From Caenimonas soli (GTDB lineage: Bacteria; Pseudomonadota; Gammaproteobacteria; Burkholderiales; Burkholderiaceae_C), in assembly GCF_013155545.1 (NCBI RefSeq), contig NZ_JABJVV010000005.1, forward strand, positions 248,001 through 312,000: DNA of 64,000 bases. Direction: 5' to 3'. The first letter of the stretch is position 1; the number at the start of each line of letters is the position of its first letter. Under the pieces are notes generated by a model. The model did no database searches, was not told the DNA's origin, and saw only the letters and a program-made list of their open reading frames with translations. Below, in pieces: positions 42,884 to 51,178 of this stretch. A program made the position numbers and the translations under genes.

Positions 42884-43198
42884 ATGAGCCAGAGCCCCCA
42901 GGAGTCCACCGCCTTCCTGCACATCGTGCGCGTCGACATCGACCCGGCGTACGAGCAGGCCTTCAACCGCTGGTATGACGAAGTGCATGTGCCTGCCCTG
43001 CTGGCCTGCCCGGGTTGGCTATCGGCGCGTCGTTTCATTTCGATCGAAGACGGCCCCAAGTACGCCGCAATCTACGATGTCGCCGGCGACTGGGCCTACG
43101 ACACTCCCGAATTCAACGCCGTCAAAGGCTTCATGGAATTCACGCCGCACGTACGCAACTTCATGCGCCAGCGCCTTCGTCCGGTGGCATCGTCATGA
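42884..43198 (+). CDS. DUF4286-like small protein
   Basis: A 104-residue protein resembling the dimeric alpha/beta-barrel DUF4286 family (FLHIVRVDIDPAYEQAFNRW, YDEVHVPALLACPGWLSARRF). It has no signal or membrane segment. Such small ferredoxin-like proteins may isomerise, degrade or bind small ligands, but no role is known here. Its stop overlaps the AllA-like start by 4 bases. Confidence 0.72.
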   Translation: MSQSPQESTAFLHIVRVDIDPAYEQAFNRWYDEVHVPALLACPGWLSARRFISIEDGPKYAAIYDVAGDWAYDTPEFNAVKGFMEFTPHVRNFMRQRLRPVASS

Positions 43199-43692
43199 TG
43201 CTGCTGACAGCTCAGCCGCTCAGCAAGCAGGCTTTCAGCCCGTTTGGTCAGGTCATCGAAATTGATGCGGTAGCAAGCAGCTTCGACATCAACGGCGGCA
43301 ACGCCCAACGTTTCCATGACCTGGCGCAGGTCGATGTGGAAGACCAGTCGGGCCGGCCGCTGATCAGCGTGTTCAGGGCCATGCCACGCGCCGAGCCAGT
43401 ACAGCTGACTCTCATGGAGCGGCATCCGCTCGGCTCGCAGGCGTTCATGCCCCTGACGAGGCAGCCCTACCTTATCGTGGTCGCCGACGACCTTGATGGC
43501 CGGCCCGGGACTTTGCACGCCTTCGTCACCCGCGGCTGGCAAGGCGTGAATTACGGCAAGGGGGTCTGGCACCACCCCTTGCTGGCATTACGGGAAGCTG
43601 GCGACTTCATCGTGATCGATCGCGGCGGTCCGGGCTGCAACCTGGAAGAACACCCGCTGACGGAAATTGTCAGCATCGCCCCGCTAGGCTGA
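43195..43692 (+). CDS. Ureidoglycolate lyase family (AllA-like) protein
   Basis: A 165-residue cupin of the ureidoglycolate lyase family (AFSPFGQVI near residue 13, [24 protein letters not shown] with the histidine pair, [11 protein letters not shown]). True AllA splits ureidoglycolate to glyoxylate and urea in purine breakdown, but no allantoin genes are near, so it may act on a related hydroxy-acid adduct. It is the last gene of the CoA-pathway run. The start is the ATG at 43195, overlapping the previous stop; a second ATG follows at once. Confidence 0.85.
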   Translation: MMLLTAQPLSKQAFSPFGQVIEIDAVASSFDINGGNAQRFHDLAQVDVEDQSGRPLISVFRAMPRAEPVQLTLMERHPLGSQAFMPLTRQPYLIVVADDLDGRPGTLHAFVTRGWQGVNYGKGVWHHPLLALREAGDFIVIDRGGPGCNLEEHPLTEIVSIAPLG

Positions 43693-43739
43693 CCCGTTCC
43701 GCAGATTCAATCGTTCCGGATAAAGGCGACAATACCGCC

Positions 43740-44660
43740 ATGAGCGCAGTCTGGACTGAAACCGAAGTCGTCCCCATCGATAGGGAACGCAAGATCGAGC
43801 GCGAAACGCACAAGCTCGAAAAACGCCTGTGCCGCCTGATGGGGCAGGCCATCGCCGACTACAACATGATCGAGGAAGGCGACAAGGTCATGGTGTGCCT
43901 GTCCGGCGGCAAGGACAGCTACGGCATGCTGGACATCCTGCAGAAGATGCAGCAGCGCGCGCCGGTGAATTTCGAGCTGATCGCCGTCAACCTGGACCAG
44001 AAGCAGCCCGGCTTTCCCGAGCATGTGCTGCCCGAGTACCTGGCCAAGACGGGGGTGCCCTTCCACATCGAGAACCAGGACACCTACTCGATCGTCAAGG
44101 ACAAGATCCCCGAGGGCAAGACGATGTGCAGCCTCTGCTCGCGGTTGCGGCGTGGCATCCTGTACCGCGTGGCCGACGAGCTGGGGGCGACCAAGATCGC
44201 GTTGGGGCATCACCGCGACGACATGCTCCAGACCTTCTTTCTCAACATGTTCTTCGGCGGCAAGCTGAAGGGCATGCCGCCCAAGCTGGTCAGCGACGAC
44301 GGCCGCCATATCGTGATCCGGCCGCTGGCCTACGTCGCCGAGAAGGACCTGATCCGCTGGGCCGAGCACCGGCAGTTCCCCATCATTCCGTGCACCCTGT
44401 GCGGCAGCCAGGAAAACCTGCAGCGCAAGCAGGTAGCCGCGATGCTGCAGGAGTGGGACCGCAAGCACCCGGGGCGGGTCGACACCATGTTCACGGCTTT
44501 ACAAAATGTCGTTCCCTCGCATCTGGCGGACGGAACACATTACGACTTCAAGGGTCTGACCGTCACTGGCGTGGCCAGCGAAGACGGTGACAAGGCCTTC
44601 GATCCGCAGGAATTCGCCACCGCCGCTCCCCTGCCAGGCCTGCAAGTCATCAAGATGTGA
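43740..44660 (+). CDS. ttcA: tRNA 2-thiocytidine biosynthesis protein TtcA
   Basis: TtcA thiolates cytidine 32 of certain tRNAs using ATP and an iron-sulphur cluster. The 306-residue protein has the PP-loop [10 protein letters not shown] (about residues 57–66) and the two CxxC motifs CSLC and CTLC that hold the cluster. Length and order are normal. It is preceded by a short gap after the AllA-like gene and lies outside the catabolic locus. Confidence 0.95.
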   Translation: MSAVWTETEVVPIDRERKIERETHKLEKRLCRLMGQAIADYNMIEEGDKVMVCLSGGKDSYGMLDILQKMQQRAPVNFELIAVNLDQKQPGFPEHVLPEYLAKTGVPFHIENQDTYSIVKDKIPEGKTMCSLCSRLRRGILYRVADELGATKIALGHHRDDMLQTFFLNMFFGGKLKGMPPKLVSDDGRHIVIRPLAYVAEKDLIRWAEHRQFPIIPCTLCGSQENLQRKQVAAMLQEWDRKHPGRVDTMFTALQNVVPSHLADGTHYDFKGLTVTGVASEDGDKAFDPQEFATAAPLPGLQVIKM

Positions 44661-44686
44661 GGCTGGTGCCTCGCGGGAAGGCACGT

Positions 44687-45280
44687 ATGAGGTTTTCGAT
44701 GCTGCGGCTGTTGGGAGCGGCCGCCATTGCCGGCTGGCTGTTGTCAGGCTGCGCCGGCGGCTACCTGCTGGACAACAGCGTCCAATCCTTCTCCAACCTC
44801 ACCGCGCTGCCCACTCAGCCCACCTATCGCTTTGAGCGCCTGCCCTCGCAGCAGCACCCTTCGCAGGCGCAGCTCGAAGCAATGGCCGACCCGGCGTTAC
44901 ACAAAGCCGGACTGCGGCGCGACGACGGAAATCCTCGATACAGCGTGCAAGTTAGTGCCCAGCTTCAGCGGGTTCTGTCGCCATGGGCGAATCCCTGGGA
45001 TGGTTATGGCTGGGGAGCGTTCGGCGTCGGCCACCGGGGCATGGGGCTTGGCTTCGGTTTCCCGTTCGGACGCATGGAATCCCCTTGGTACCAGCGCGAA
45101 GTATCCGTCATCATTCGCGAATTGCCTTCAAATCGCGCAGTCTATGAAACCCGGGCACTCAACGCGGGGCCCTGGATGGATAACGGCTCAGTCTTTCCCG
45201 TTATGTTCGAGGCAGCCCTTCAGGGGTTTCCCACCCCGCCCGCCGGGCCCAGGCGGGTAGACATCCAGGTAGGTCGCTAA
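44687..45280 (+). CDS. DUF4136 lipoprotein
   Basis: A 197-residue predicted lipoprotein with signal and lipobox (LLSGCAGGY, Cys near residue 22) and a DUF4136 body (TYRFERLPS, ADPALHKAGLRR, YSVQVSAQL). It is anchored in the outer or inner membrane with unknown function. ATG 44687 is preferred to the frame start 10 residues upstream because a GGAAGG site lies just before it and the signal peptide then has the right length. Confidence 0.85.
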   Translation: MRFSMLRLLGAAAIAGWLLSGCAGGYLLDNSVQSFSNLTALPTQPTYRFERLPSQQHPSQAQLEAMADPALHKAGLRRDDGNPRYSVQVSAQLQRVLSPWANPWDGYGWGAFGVGHRGMGLGFGFPFGRMESPWYQREVSVIIRELPSNRAVYETRALNAGPWMDNGSVFPVMFEAALQGFPTPPAGPRRVDIQVGR

Positions 45281-45284
45281 CACT

Positions 45285-45306
45285 TGGCAACCCATAGAGG
45301 TTGCCA
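45285..45306. terminator. Strong stem-loop between lipoprotein and phosphatase genes
   Basis: TGGCAACC (45285–45292) pairs perfectly with GGTTGCCA (45299–45306) across a 6-base loop. It sits 4 bases after the lipoprotein stop and 30 bases before the next start. No T-run follows, so it may be a processing or stability element or a weak terminator instead of a classical intrinsic terminator. Confidence 0.5.
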
Positions 45307-45336
45307 TGGATGGCTTGTTCCCTACAATCAAACCCG

Positions 45337-45978
45337 ATGGAAGCCACCCGAATCATTGCCGTTCGCCACGGCGAAACCTCCTGGAATGTGGACGCTCGCA
45401 TCCAGGGTCAACGCGACATCGGTTTGAACGACACCGGCCGATGGCAGGCCAAACGGGTGAGCGAAGCACTTGCCACCGAAGAGATCAGCGCGGTGTATTC
45501 CAGTGACCTGGGCCGAGCTCAGGAAACCGCGCAGTCCATTGCCGAGGTTGCAGGCATCCCGGTGGTACCGGAACAGGGCCTGCGCGAACGCAGCTTCGGC
45601 ATGTTCGAAGGCAAGACCTTCGATGAGATCCACGAGACTTGGCCGGACCATGCGCACAACTGGCGCAAGCGCATTCCCGAATGGGAACCTCCCGAAGGCG
45701 GCGAGTCGCTGCTGCAGTTGCGCGAGCGGGTGACCCGCACCATCCAATCGCTGGCTGCGCGTCATCCCGGCGAGCAGATCGTGGTGGTGGCGCACGGCGG
45801 GGTGCTCGATACCCTCTACCGGGTCGCGACCGGGCAGGAAGTCAATTCCCCACGAACCTGGGAACTGCCCAACGGCGCCATCAACCGCCTGTTGTGGACC
45901 CCCGAAGGCTTTACTCTGGTAGGCTGGTCAGATACTCAGCATCTGGACCATGAAGCCGCCGACGAAAACTCCTTCTGA
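45337..45978 (+). CDS. Histidine phosphatase family protein (phosphoglycerate mutase-like)
   Basis: A 213-residue phosphatase of the histidine (2H) superfamily with the catalytic RHGE (residues about 9–12 in AVRHGETSWN), the second histidine in VVVAHGGVLD, and AVYSSDLGRAQETA. It is of the GpmB/CobC-like type and dephosphorylates small metabolites, with substrate uncertain. ATG 45337 gives MEATRII directly before the active site. It overlaps the next gene by 29 bases. Confidence 0.9.
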   Translation: MEATRIIAVRHGETSWNVDARIQGQRDIGLNDTGRWQAKRVSEALATEEISAVYSSDLGRAQETAQSIAEVAGIPVVPEQGLRERSFGMFEGKTFDEIHETWPDHAHNWRKRIPEWEPPEGGESLLQLRERVTRTIQSLAARHPGEQIVVVAHGGVLDTLYRVATGQEVNSPRTWELPNGAINRLLWTPEGFTLVGWSDTQHLDHEAADENSF

Positions 45979-47143
45979 ATCCCTGGCCCAGCTGGTCGGG
46001 CAAAGCGTCAACGACATCGATACCCCCGCCCTGGTCGTGGACCTGGACGCGATGAAGCGCAACCTGTCGCGCATGGCCGAGTTCGCGCGCAAGCACGACG
46101 TGCGCTGGCGCCCCCACGCCAAGATGCACAAGAGCGTGGCGCTGGCCAAGCTGCAGATGCAGGCCGGGGCCGTGGGCGTGTGCGTGCAGAAAACCGCGGA
46201 GGCCGAAGCCATGGCCGCCGGCGGCATCTACAACATCTACATCAGCAACGAAGTCATCGCCCCGCAGAAGCTGGCGCGCGTAGCGGCGCTGGCGCACCGG
46301 GTGTCGGCCGAGAACGGCCGGCTGGCGATAGCCGTGGACAGCACCGAGGGCGTGATCCGCCTGGCCCAGGCGATGAACCAGGCACGCAGCCATCACGGCG
46401 CGGCCGCCGTGATCGATGTTTTCGTGGAGATCGACGTCGGCCAGCATCGCTGCGGAGTTCCGCCGGGCGAAGCCGCCGTGGCGCTGGCGCAGGAGATCCG
46501 CAAACACCCCGCCCTGCGATTCGGCGGGCTGCAGGCCTATCACGGCAAGGCGCAGCACATGCGCGGCGCGAAAGAGCGGCGCGACGCCATCGCCATCGTC
46601 ATGGACGAGGTCGTCTATACCCGTAAGCTGATCGAGGCCGAAGGCATGCCGGTTGACCTGGTGACCGGCGCAGGCACCGGCACCATGGTGTGCGAGGCGG
46701 CCAGCGGCGTGTTCGGCGAGCTCCAGGCGGGCTCCTTCATGTTCATGGATGCCGACTATGCCGCCAACGAGCGCGATCCCGCGCAGCCCCATTTCGAGCA
46801 CGCCTTGTTCGTCAAGAGCCAGGTCATCAGTTCGCGCGCGGACTATGCAGTGTGCGACGCCGGCCACAAGAGCCATGCGATCGATTCGGGCCTGCCCAAG
46901 GTGCTTGCCTTCGACCCCGAGAGCGAACTGGACTACCTCAATGGCGGCGACGAACACGGCATCCTGCAACCGGCCGGGGCCAGCCGGCGGGTACCCGCGA
47001 TCGGCCGCATGCTGTGGCTGATTCCCGGCCATTGCGACCCGACCGTGAACCTGCACGACTTCATGATCGGCGTCGCCGGCGGGCTGCGCAAAGGCACGGT
47101 GGAGACCATCATCAGGGTTGACGCCAGAGGCGCCCTGACCTGA
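45950..47143 (+). CDS. D-threonine aldolase family PLP enzyme
   Basis: A 397-residue fold-type III PLP enzyme (alanine-racemase-like N-terminal barrel plus DSD1/D-threonine-aldolase C-terminal domain). The Schiff-base Lys58 is in RPHAKMHKS, and the metal-binding His/Asp pair is in GHCDPTVN near the C-terminus. It would cleave D-3-hydroxy amino acids to glycine and an aldehyde or act as a D-amino-acid lyase. It overlaps the phosphatase end, so they are co-expressed. Confidence 0.88.
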   Translation: MKPPTKTPSESLAQLVGQSVNDIDTPALVVDLDAMKRNLSRMAEFARKHDVRWRPHAKMHKSVALAKLQMQAGAVGVCVQKTAEAEAMAAGGIYNIYISNEVIAPQKLARVAALAHRVSAENGRLAIAVDSTEGVIRLAQAMNQARSHHGAAAVIDVFVEIDVGQHRCGVPPGEAAVALAQEIRKHPALRFGGLQAYHGKAQHMRGAKERRDAIAIVMDEVVYTRKLIEAEGMPVDLVTGAGTGTMVCEAASGVFGELQAGSFMFMDADYAANERDPAQPHFEHALFVKSQVISSRADYAVCDAGHKSHAIDSGLPKVLAFDPESELDYLNGGDEHGILQPAGASRRVPAIGRMLWLIPGHCDPTVNLHDFMIGVAGGLRKGTVETIIRVDARGALT

Positions 47144-47162
47144 TCGCGGGAGAATCCGGGGC

Positions 47163-48932
47163 ATGAGTCCCAGTCAGGTCATCGTCCTCGCGACGCCGGT
47201 TTTCTTCCTGCTGATCGCCATCGAATTCGCGTGGGGTTGGGCGCGCAAGCGCAACACCTACCGTTTGAACGACGCAATCAACAGCATCAGCCTGGGCATG
47301 CTCAGCCAGATCAGCGCCGTATTCACGCGGCTGTTTCGCATTGGCATCTACACGGCCATCTACGGCTCGGTGGCGCTGATCCATAACGAGGCCTTCTGGA
47401 CCACCTGGTACGGCTGGCTGCTGGCATTGGTGTTCTACGACCTGTGTTACTACTGGCTGCACCGCGCCGGCCACGAGACCGCGATTTTCTGGGCGGCGCA
47501 TGTGGTGCATCACCAGAGCCAGGACTACAACCTTTCCACGGCCTTGCGCCAGACCAGCTCCGGTGCGTTGCTGGGCTGGATTTTTTACGTGCCGATGGCG
47601 CTGGCCGGGGTGCCGCCGCTGGTCTTCGGCGTGGTGGCGTTGATCGACCTGCTCTACCAGTTCTGGGTCCACACCGAGCATGTGCCCAAACTGGGATGGT
47701 TCGACCGCTGGTTCTGCTCGCCCTCCAACCATCGCGTGCACCACGCCGTCAACGACCGCTACCTGGACCGCAACTACGGCGGCATCCTGATCATCTGGGA
47801 CCGCATCTTCGGCAGCTTCAAGGAAGAGGACGAGAAGTGTATCTACGGCACTCGCAGCCCCCTGAACAGCTGGGACCCGCTCTGGTCGAACGCCGAGGTC
47901 TATTGGGCATTGGCCAAGGATTCCTGGCACGCGCGCAACTGGCTGGACAAGCTGCGCGTCTGGTTCAAGCCGCCGGGCTGGCGGCCGGCCGACGTGGCGG
48001 CACGCTTTCCCAAGCCGGCGTTCGACATCGCTGGGCTGGAGCGCTATCACCCGCCCGTCAGCCGGGCAGCCGCCTGGTTCGGCGCGATCCAGTTCGTGGT
48101 GCTGCTGCAGGGCGTGGCCTTGTTCCTGTGGCACGCCGACAGCATGCCACTCTCCCAATCGAGCGTCTGGCTGGCCGTCTTGGCTGCGGGCCTGTGGGCA
48201 GTGGGCGCGGTGATGCAGGGCCGGCTGACGGTGTTGGCGGCGCTGCTGATCGAGGCGGCGGCGCTGGCGACGGCAACGGGCGCGGAGGGCCTGGTGGAAC
48301 TGCATCGGGTATTCAAGCCGCTCGCCATGCTGCTGGCCCTCTTCTACGTGGCCAACGCAATGCAATTGCTCGCCACCCGCAACCGGTTCGGCCTGCTCCT
48401 GGTGGCCGGCCTGGCGTTCTCGCTGGCGGGGGATTGCTTCCTGATGTTCCCGGGCTTCTTCATTCCCGGGCTGGTGGCCTTCCTTATCGCCCACCTGTTC
48501 TACATCGCCCTGTTCAAGCAGGGCCTGCCCTGGTTCCCGAGCCGGCGCGCGCTCGTCGTCACGCTGGGACTGGGCGTGGCGATGTACGCCTTCCTCTTCA
48601 ACGGCCTCGACCCCGTGCTCAGGATCGCCGTCGCGGCCTATGTGGTGGTGATTGCGCTGATGGCCGCGCAGGCCATCGGCCGGGCGACGGTGCTGCGCAA
48701 CAAGGCATCGATCGCGGTGGCTGTGGGTGCCGGCTTCTTCATGCTGAGCGATTCACTGCTCGCCACCAACAAGTTCGCCTTGCCACTTCCGATGGCGCAG
48801 TTCTGGGTATTGGCAACGTATTACGTCGCACAAATCTTGATCGCTTGCAACGCCATGCCTGCGGCCCCGGCCGTTGCGTCTCACTCGGCGAACAGCTCGC
48901 CCTCGCTTTTCGGCGGCGCCACGCCCAGGTGA
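47163..48932 (+). CDS. Alkylglycerol-monooxygenase-like / lysoplasmalogenase-like fusion membrane protein
   Basis: A 589-residue multi-pass membrane protein with two parts. Residues about 1–280 are a fatty-acid-hydroxylase/sterol-desaturase domain with the di-iron histidines His100/104, His113/116/117, His170/173 and His190/193/194. The [15 protein letters not shown] segment resembles human alkylglycerol monooxygenase. Residues about 330–570 match the YhhN/TMEM86 lysoplasmalogenase family ([39 protein letters not shown]). Both families cleave ether or vinyl-ether lipids, so one protein may carry out two steps of ether-lipid breakdown. The last codons overlap ruvB on the other strand. Confidence 0.82.
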   Translation: MSPSQVIVLATPVFFLLIAIEFAWGWARKRNTYRLNDAINSISLGMLSQISAVFTRLFRIGIYTAIYGSVALIHNEAFWTTWYGWLLALVFYDLCYYWLHRAGHETAIFWAAHVVHHQSQDYNLSTALRQTSSGALLGWIFYVPMALAGVPPLVFGVVALIDLLYQFWVHTEHVPKLGWFDRWFCSPSNHRVHHAVNDRYLDRNYGGILIIWDRIFGSFKEEDEKCIYGTRSPLNSWDPLWSNAEVYWALAKDSWHARNWLDKLRVWFKPPGWRPADVAARFPKPAFDIAGLERYHPPVSRAAAWFGAIQFVVLLQGVALFLWHADSMPLSQSSVWLAVLAAGLWAVGAVMQGRLTVLAALLIEAAALATATGAEGLVELHRVFKPLAMLLALFYVANAMQLLATRNRFGLLLVAGLAFSLAGDCFLMFPGFFIPGLVAFLIAHLFYIALFKQGLPWFPSRRALVVTLGLGVAMYAFLFNGLDPVLRIAVAAYVVVIALMAAQAIGRATVLRNKASIAVAVGAGFFMLSDSLLATNKFALPLPMAQFWVLATYYVAQILIACNAMPAAPAVASHSANSSPSLFGGATPR

Positions 48933-49939
48933 CGGAAAGCGGCCAGTGTGGCGATGCGGCCGCGCGGCGTGCGCTGCAGATAGCCCTGCTGGATCAGATA
49001 GGGTTCGATCACGTCTTCGATCGTGTCGCGCTCTTCGCCGATGCTGGCGGCGATGTTGTCCAGGCCCACCGGCCCGCCGTCGAAGCGGTGGATCACGGCC
49101 TCGAGCAGCTTGCGGTCCATCACGTCGAATCCCTGCGGATCGACGTCCAGCATGGCCAGCGCCTTGTTCGCTATATCCTTGGTGATGTGGCCCGTGCCCT
49201 TGACGTCGGCGTAGTCGCGAACGCGGCGCAGCAGCCGGTTGGCGATACGCGGCGTTCCACGTGAGCGCCTGGCGATTTCGGCGCCGCCCTCCTCCTCCAT
49301 CGGCGCCTTGAGCAGGCCCGCGCTGCGCTTGACGATGCGGGCCAGTTCCTCGGCGGTGTAGAACTCCAGTCGCGCCACGATGCCGAAGCGGTCGCGCAGC
49401 GGATTGGTGAGCATGCCGGCGCGCGTCGTTGCGCCCACCAGCGTGAAAGGCTGCAGGTCCAGCTTGATCGACCGCGCCGCGGGGCCCTCGCCGATCATGA
49501 TGTCGATCTGGTAATCCTCCAGCGCCGGGTAGAGGATTTCTTCGACCACCGGAGAGAGCCGATGGATCTCGTCGATGAAGAGGACGTCGTTCTTCTCGAG
49601 GTTGGTGAGCAGCGCCGCCAGGTCTTTGGGCTTTTCCAGAACCGGCCCGGAGGTCTGCCGCAGGTTCACCCCCAGCTCATGCGCGATGATGTGCGACAGC
49701 GTGGTCTTGCCCAGGCCGGGCGGGCCGAACAGCAGCACGTGGTCCATGGCCTCGCCGCGCTTGCGGGCCGCGCCGATGAAGATCTCCAGCTGCTCGCGCG
49801 TCTTCGACTGGCCGACGTATTCGTCCAGCAGCTTGGGCCGCAGCGCGCGCTCTATCGCCTCTTCGTTGGGAGACGCCGGCGCGGCCGACACCACCCGGTT
49901 GGGCGGAGGCAGCTCGAAGTCGTCGGTCTGGATGCTCAT
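48881..49939 (-). CDS. ruvB: Holliday junction branch migration DNA helicase RuvB
   Basis: RuvB is the hexameric AAA+ motor that moves Holliday junctions with RuvA. The 352-residue protein has Walker [11 protein letters not shown], Walker [11 protein letters not shown], the GATTRAGML sensor and the C-terminal winged helix (RTPRGRIAT). Length is normal. It overlaps ruvA by 4 bases and converges on the fusion membrane protein gene, overlapping its 3' end by 52 bases. Confidence 0.96.
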   Translation of the reverse strand: MSIQTDDFELPPPNRVVSAAPASPNEEAIERALRPKLLDEYVGQSKTREQLEIFIGAARKRGEAMDHVLLFGPPGLGKTTLSHIIAHELGVNLRQTSGPVLEKPKDLAALLTNLEKNDVLFIDEIHRLSPVVEEILYPALEDYQIDIMIGEGPAARSIKLDLQPFTLVGATTRAGMLTNPLRDRFGIVARLEFYTAEELARIVKRSAGLLKAPMEEEGGAEIARRSRGTPRIANRLLRRVRDYADVKGTGHITKDIANKALAMLDVDPQGFDVMDRKLLEAVIHRFDGGPVGLDNIAASIGEERDTIEDVIEPYLIQQGYLQRTPRGRIATLAAFRHLGVAPPKSEGELFAE

Positions 49940-50511
49940 TTATTCAGGGCCTTCAAGGCCAGCTTGATGCCCTCGCTCACGCCCACATCCTTCGGCAGCG
50001 CCTTGAGCGAGGCAGCTGCCTCCTTGTCGCTGTAGCCCAGGGCCACGAGGGCCTGCAGGATGTCGGTTTGCGAATCGCTCGTGGCACCGCCCGCGCCCAG
50101 CCCGAGGTCGGGGCCGAATTTGCCCTTGAGTTCCAGCAGCAGGCGTTCGGCCGTCTTCTTGCCGATGCCCGGCACCTTGACCAGCCGGCCGGCATCCTGC
50201 GCTGTCACGGCCTGCGCGATGTCGGCGACGCTCATGCCGCTCAAGACCGAGAGGGCCGTGCGCGGGCCCACGCCCGATATCTTGATCAGCTGGCGGAAGG
50301 CTTCGCGCTCGCCGCTGGAGCCGAAGCCATAGAGCAACTGGGCGTCCTCGCGCACCACCAGGTGCGTGAGCAGCGTGACCTTCTCGCCCGCAGCGGGCAG
50401 GTTGTAGAAAGTGCTCATGGGCACGTCGACCTCGTAGCCGACGCCGTTGCAGTCCACAACAATCTGGGGCGGATTCTTGTCCGCCAGCACGCCTTGCAGT
50501 CGTCCGATCAT
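49936..50511 (-). CDS. ruvA: Holliday junction branch migration protein RuvA
   Basis: RuvA binds four-way junctions as a tetramer and loads RuvB. The 191-residue protein has the N-terminal OB domain ([12 protein letters not shown]), the two helix-hairpin-helix motifs ([30 protein letters not shown]) and the C-terminal RuvB-binding domain. The response regulator gene ends just 7 bases upstream on the same strand, so ruvAB seem to be transcribed with the sensor pair. Confidence 0.96.
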   Translation of the reverse strand: MIGRLQGVLADKNPPQIVVDCNGVGYEVDVPMSTFYNLPAAGEKVTLLTHLVVREDAQLLYGFGSSGEREAFRQLIKISGVGPRTALSVLSGMSVADIAQAVTAQDAGRLVKVPGIGKKTAERLLLELKGKFGPDLGLGAGGATSDSQTDILQALVALGYSDKEAAASLKALPKDVGVSEGIKLALKALNK

Positions 50512-50518
50512 GCTGTGC

Positions 50519-51178
50519 TCAGAGATTGACCAGCCCGCGCCGGGCGGCCTCTAGCGTGGCTTCGGCACGGGAGGAAACGTCGAGCTTGCGGTAGATCTGT
50601 CTGATGTGCGTGGCCACCGTGTGGCGCGACAGACCGAATTGCTGGGCGACCTCGGGCAGCGTGTAGCCCTTGGCGACACGCTGAAGCACCTCGGTTTCGC
50701 GTTCCGTCAGCCCGGCGTCCTTGTCCAGTTGGCGCAGCAGCGCCTCCCGCTTCTGGGCCGCATCACCAAAATAGGCGAGCACACGCCGCGCGATCGGTGG
50801 CGACAGGGGCGGCTCGCCCTGGGTCATGCGCAGCAACTGCGCGACCAGCGCCTCGCGTGGCTGTTCTTTCAGAAGATAGCCGAAAGCCCCGGCCTGCAAG
50901 GCGGGAAACAGGTGCTCATCGTCGTCGTAGATCGTGACCACGACCGGCAGGGCCTTCGGCTGCCGGCCATGCAGGGCGGAAACGACGTCGATGCCGCTGC
51001 CGTCCGGCAGTCCGAGGTCGATCAGCGCCAGGTCGAAGCTCTCGCGCTCCACGCAGGCCAGGCCTTCGTCCAGTCGCGCGGCCTCGACCACGCGCAAGCC
51101 GGGGAAGGCCTCGCGAGCCACCTCGGCCAGCCAACTGCGGATTTCCGGCAGGTCTTCGATCACCAGGGCGCTTTTCAT
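50519..51178 (-). CDS. LuxR-family response regulator
   Basis: A 219-residue NarL/LuxR-type regulator with a receiver domain (phosphoacceptor Asp54 in LIDLGLPDG, acidic pocket Glu8/Asp9, Lys in LLKEQPRE near residue 104) and a C-terminal helix-turn-helix ([23 protein letters not shown]). Its start overlaps the kinase stop by 4 bases, so they are partners. Targets unknown. It lies upstream of ruvA with only 7 bases between. Confidence 0.93.
   Translation of the reverse strand: MKSALVIEDLPEIRSWLAEVAREAFPGLRVVEAARLDEGLACVERESFDLALIDLGLPDGSGIDVVSALHGRQPKALPVVVTIYDDDEHLFPALQAGAFGYLLKEQPREALVAQLLRMTQGEPPLSPPIARRVLAYFGDAAQKREALLRQLDKDAGLTERETEVLQRVAKGYTLPEVAQQFGLSRHTVATHIRQIYRKLDVSSRAEATLEAARRGLVNL

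Noticed and set aside
43195..43692. Allantoin/purine catabolic cluster
   Set aside because: Only the AllA-like gene is present; allantoinase, allantoate and urate genes are absent from the window.
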